NCBI GenBank assembly: GCA_015501605.1
Contig: JADNRZ010000003.1
Coordinates: forward strand, 1,736,001-1,800,000
Direction of reading: 5' to 3'
DNA: 64,000 nucleotides
DNA from: Panaeolus papilionaceus
Lineage: Eukaryota; Basidiomycota; Agaricomycetes; Agaricales
The notes under the pieces are model-generated. The model made no database searches. It saw only the letters and a list, made by a program, of their open reading frames with translations, and was not told where the DNA came from. Shown in pieces: positions 60,639 through 64,000 of this stretch; the first letter of the stretch is position 1, and each line of letters begins with the position of its first letter. The position numbers and the translations under genes are program-made.

Positions 60639-61539
60639 TAGGTACGGACGGCCAAAGACCCTGAAAATTGCGCCAACTCTGAAAGGTTACGGAGCTGGAA
60701 GACACATATGTGCAGACTACCAGATACCGCGCTGAATCGACAACCAGCATGAACCGCAAAGTCAGGCCTACGGCCCTCCAGTTACTTCTTGAGGGTCGAA
60801 GTCCTATCGTATAGACTTTTCTCCAGGTCTTTGATGGGCGTTTGAGACCGAAACATTGGCGAAAGACTGATTATAAGTATTACTATTTGAACATGTTGGA
60901 GGAATATGTTCGCATTCCGCCCGTCGGGCGCTCGCTCGTATGCAGTCGATGGAGCTCCACCATTGGCCCACGATAAAGACTGATAAAGATGGAAGTAAAT
61001 CAAGAGCAGAGCAGAGACAGTCCAGATGCAGACTTGGGTGGTGGAACTTGGTGTTTCTACTGTTTGTGATGAAGCTTGTACAGTAGCTCTTCATTCTAAT
61101 ATTTAAAGGGCATTTGGTTAGTTATAACTCAATCCACAGACTTATATAATACAGTATATATCAGTGTCCCACTTACACGTGAAGTATATCGCCACAGTAA
61201 CAATTTTTTGGGTATGCGAATGAGTGTAGAAGGTGCTGACTGACAGAAACACCTGCATAGCAGGCCTGGCATATTTCGAGGCCCCTTCGAACTTTGGCAT
61301 CCCATTAGATACGATGCTCTTATTGGTGGACCAACTTGAGTTCCTCACGGAGAGCAAGTCATTTTTAGGAGATTGAAATCGATAGACTCGAAGCGCTTCC
61401 AGCTGGAGTAGAGGTGATGAATATCGAGCCCAGGGCAAAGGACTCTGCCAAATAAGAGCAGGCTGATTACGAGGCAGTGCAATCAGAAGCTATTGATAAA
61501 TAAGAGCATGCAATGGGGAAAGTAGCACATGACACACTG
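60639..61539. other. Intergenic, no gene seen
   Basis: About 900 bases. Minus frames at 61094-60804 and 61438-61142 (96 and 98 codons) carry weak hydrophobic patches but could not be joined into a known family. No N-terminal exons for the downstream relic were found on the plus strand. Confidence 0.45.
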
Positions 61540-61936
61540 CCTGTGAGCGCTTACTTACATAAATCATCAGCCGTGTCAATCGCCAGCTTCGTGTTTTGGA
61601 TAACTAACCCGCTCGCATGGCCACTGGCAGTCGAGCTGCTCAAAGCCCTCCAGGCTACAATTTTCTCAAGTATGTCGTTTCGTGATGTATCCCGACACTG
61701 ATTACAATTGATCATTTATCACTGAAATCATATTACACTCGATATATAATTCTGTTCAACATCCGAGGCATGCTAGAGCCACAGATCCTGGGAACAGTCA
61801 CACCTTCGATGATCCCAGATATTGAGTTTGATGAGGTCAGCGAGGACCTTGGGCCTCTTACGTTTGATGTAACCGCTCGTTTATTGAAGCTGAAGCTGGG
61901 GCATGAGATGAATCTTGATTCTTTCGCTGCTTGAGG
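61540..61936 (+). pseudogene. DUF6533 3' fragment (probable relic)
   Basis: Two exons match only the C-terminal end of DUF6533 genes. The first reads WITNPLAWPLAVELLKALQA (near 61600-61660), parallel to WIIDPFASYLAVGLLKSLQA in copy A. The second, after an intron of about 90 bp, reads MLFNIRGMLEPQILGTV and continues to a stop at 61934-61936. None of the upstream family blocks (the LLLWDM core, NRY, or the RTxALY segment) is seen in the preceding 900 bases, so this is probably a 5'-truncated copy. Its reading frame is intact, suggesting a recent loss, or the rest could be too diverged to recognise by eye. Confidence 0.6.
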
Positions 61937-62861
61937 AGACTCGCATTTTCAGTTGGTATATAGCAGGAGATGTAGCTGGGGTTAAGAGGAGAGTATATGT
62001 TGGGAGGGTTTGGACGATTATAATATACCCATTGGTCAATAACAGATGGATCCAATACGCTGAGTGCGGCGCGAAGCTGAGGAAGGTTGGAGCCTTGACA
62101 CCCATATTTTAGTGGCATGCACGAAAGCCATCTAATTCTACAAATCCCGAGTCGGAATTTCGGAAGTCTTGCTCAGTCTTGTTTGAAGCTAAATTAATGA
62201 CTGTGCCTATGCACTGTACATGTGCTCACAGGACGTGAGAGATCTGATGCTATAAAATGGGATATCATTCATTGCGACTGCTTTTCCCCCGCTGGACTCG
62301 CACTGCTCGTCAATAAACACCCCCGGGAGTGTTTCAGTGCCCAGATCTAGGGACCATGGTTCAGGCCAAATAAAGGGCTTCTCACGAAGTGATGGAAAGA
62401 CAGCTGGAGGAATCTACGAGTAGGTGAGAGACCTTGTCTTTGGCTTCTAATTATACCCTTCACCCGCTTCGAGATACATCAAATATGCGTTTAATTTTGT
62501 TCAATGTTGTATCTGATTGCAGTTATACCTGAATCCTTTACATCTTTCTACTCATCCAATCACAATGCTTTGTCGAGTTCGGAGTCAGAATTTGTTTGAT
62601 GGACGTGAATACATCGAACGTGTACTGGTATCTGTTCTCTTTGTGAAGAATAAAGAAAAACAACTATAGGTCATGTTGGATAGGGTATGTCCATAAGCAG
62701 ACTTGGATAATATTTAACTGTGTCTGAAGACCGTATATACGCTGGATCCATTCTTGACCAGTATCCTCCTGTATCCCGGTCAATATTTTTTACTACTCAC
62801 TAGTACACTCTCATCTCTTTAGTAAAAACAGCATACAGGATTGAATACAGGCACAAGAAAC
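61937..62861. other. Intergenic upstream of copy D
   Basis: About 925 bases. Small minus frames at 62118-61858 are shadows with no domain. TATAAAAT at 62251-62258 is a TATA-like box, but it is far from the next start. Confidence 0.45.
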
Positions 62862-64000
62862 ATGGCCGATGAGATTGTAAAAATTGTCGCAAGTCTGATA
62901 AATACCAAGGTAAGAATCGCTTCAATAATGCATGCGTCCGAGTCAGTGACGCCCATACTCACTGTCTGGTAGTTTGCAACAGGTCAGTGCTACGAATTGC
63001 CCTTCACAGAAAGCGTTTATAACGTGGCTCATAAGTGGCATCCGCAACATTGTTATTCTGGGATATGAGCCTTACATTCGACTTAGAGGTGAGTTGCGCA
63101 TTCGAACAGTGGCTTGTTGGCTTGAAGCCTATCCTCGACGCCTAGGTGCACAGGGTATGGTTGGCGAAGAAAACACTTGGGACAACCATGTTCTTTTTGG
63201 TATGTTCGCATTTATGACTTCGAATCTTTATATCATGGCTGCAAGACCTGACGACCACCAAGAACCGCTACATAGTTCCTTTCCTTTTCATACTCGACAT
63301 CTGCGGTGAGAAGTGCTTAGAGTGTTCTTGTGCGTCAGAACTGTTACTTCCTAAACCAATAAACCATTCCCCCGGAATCACTAGCCCAATTCTCATGGGA
63401 CCCTTCAGCCAAAGTGAGCATGAGTCCCCTCGATTGCACTCACGTCACTCATACTGAAAGCTTTTTATAGTTGTAAGAGCACTGCAGTCGATCTCTAAAG
63501 CTTGTGACAGATGTTCATCGAGTCCTCCTTCAGCTGCAAGAACTACGAGATAGCCTCCACTATCCTCCAGCTGGTCATGATAACCATTGCTGAAAGTAGG
63601 TTTTCTCTTCTCTTTGTTCGTAAGTGCTCATAACGCCCTCAATACAGCTATACTTGTTATGCGTACCCACACTCTATATCGAAGCAAACCCCTTCTTTTA
63701 ATTTTAGCTACTCTATGTTTAGTGAGTTGCTCCCCTCGGCAGACCCTTTCCTTAACCGTACCATTACTAAAGACAGGCAAACATTCAATTGACGGTTCTA
63801 TCGGGTTTAGATTTCCATCATCAACATGTTGGTCACGTCCTTATTGGTTATCAGATTGGAGACCAGTAAGTCCGATGGCTGTCAAGTGATAATCCTTTCT
63901 AAAATTAGCTATAACAATTCCTTCGCTCACACAGTTTCGTCCGCGGCTGCGATAAACATTAGAGGCTGCCTTTCAGAATGCGTTCATCCAGTGTGCAACC
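62862..64000 (+). CDS. DUF6533-family seven-helix membrane protein, copy D, cut by window end
   Basis: Starts MADEIVKIVASLINTK at 62862 with a GTAAGA donor. The next exon near 63030-63090 reads VASATLLFWDMSLTFDLE. Then VWLAKKTLGTTMFFL (near 63155-63199) joins NRYIVPFLFILDICG (near 63270-63306) by the same FL|NRY intron as copies A and B. Later come SSFSCKNYEIASTILQLVMI (63515-63590) and AILVMRTHTLYRSKPLLLIL (near 63650). The final bases enter the block that reads GCLSECVHPVC, equivalent to the GCIIGCARPVC block of copy B. The C-terminal third lies beyond the window. It is closest in layout to copies A and B. Function unknown; probably intact as far as seen. Confidence 0.8.

Overview
The window looks like chromosomal DNA of a mushroom-forming basidiomycete (Agaricomycetes). 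Most genes are broken by many 45-70 bp GT-AG introns, the H3/H4 pair is intron-bearing and divergently transcribed, and there are repeated genes for the DUF6533/DUF6534 seven-helix membrane families that are greatly expanded in Agaricomycetes. No rRNA, tRNA, CRISPR or prokaryotic signature was seen. Every gene model below was spliced by eye.

Layout. Positions 0.5-27.4 kb are gene-dense and mostly housekeeping: an F-box protein (+), condensin subunit CAP-H (-), an unrecognised coiled-coil protein (+), two neighbouring METTL21-type lysine methyltransferases (-), an F-BAR/RhoGAP protein (+), an F-box/LRR-like protein (-), histones H4 (-) and H3 (+) with a shared promoter, a tail-anchored membrane protein (-), a SIR2/HST-type sirtuin (+) with very small exons, a secreted S10 carboxypeptidase-like protein (+) whose catalytic histidine position reads Leu, and a small single-pass membrane protein (-). 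Positions 27.4-47.8 kb are gene-poor and accessory: a DUF6534 gene (+), two tandem P450 paralogues (-), and two convergent DUF6533 paralogues. Positions 47.8-56 kb return to housekeeping: a divergent Tpt1/KptA-type RNA 2'-phosphotransferase (+), argininosuccinate synthase (-) and a RING E3 ligase candidate (+). Positions 56-64 kb are accessory again: a DUF6533 gene (-), a 290 bp terminal-inverted-repeat element, a DUF6533 3' relic (+) and a DUF6533 gene cut by the window end (+).

How the genes relate. Condensin, H3/H4 and the sirtuin are chromatin genes, but they are ordinary neighbours and I see no operon-like logic. The P450 pair lies among 7TM-type genes, which fits an accessory, lineage-variable region; I see no polyketide synthase, NRPS or terpene cyclase that would make it a classical biosynthetic cluster. 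I did not find a convincing wholly new multi-gene system. The best leads are the sirtuin micro-exons, two enzymes with lost signature residues, an H3 tail with two extra residues, and a short non-autonomous DNA element.
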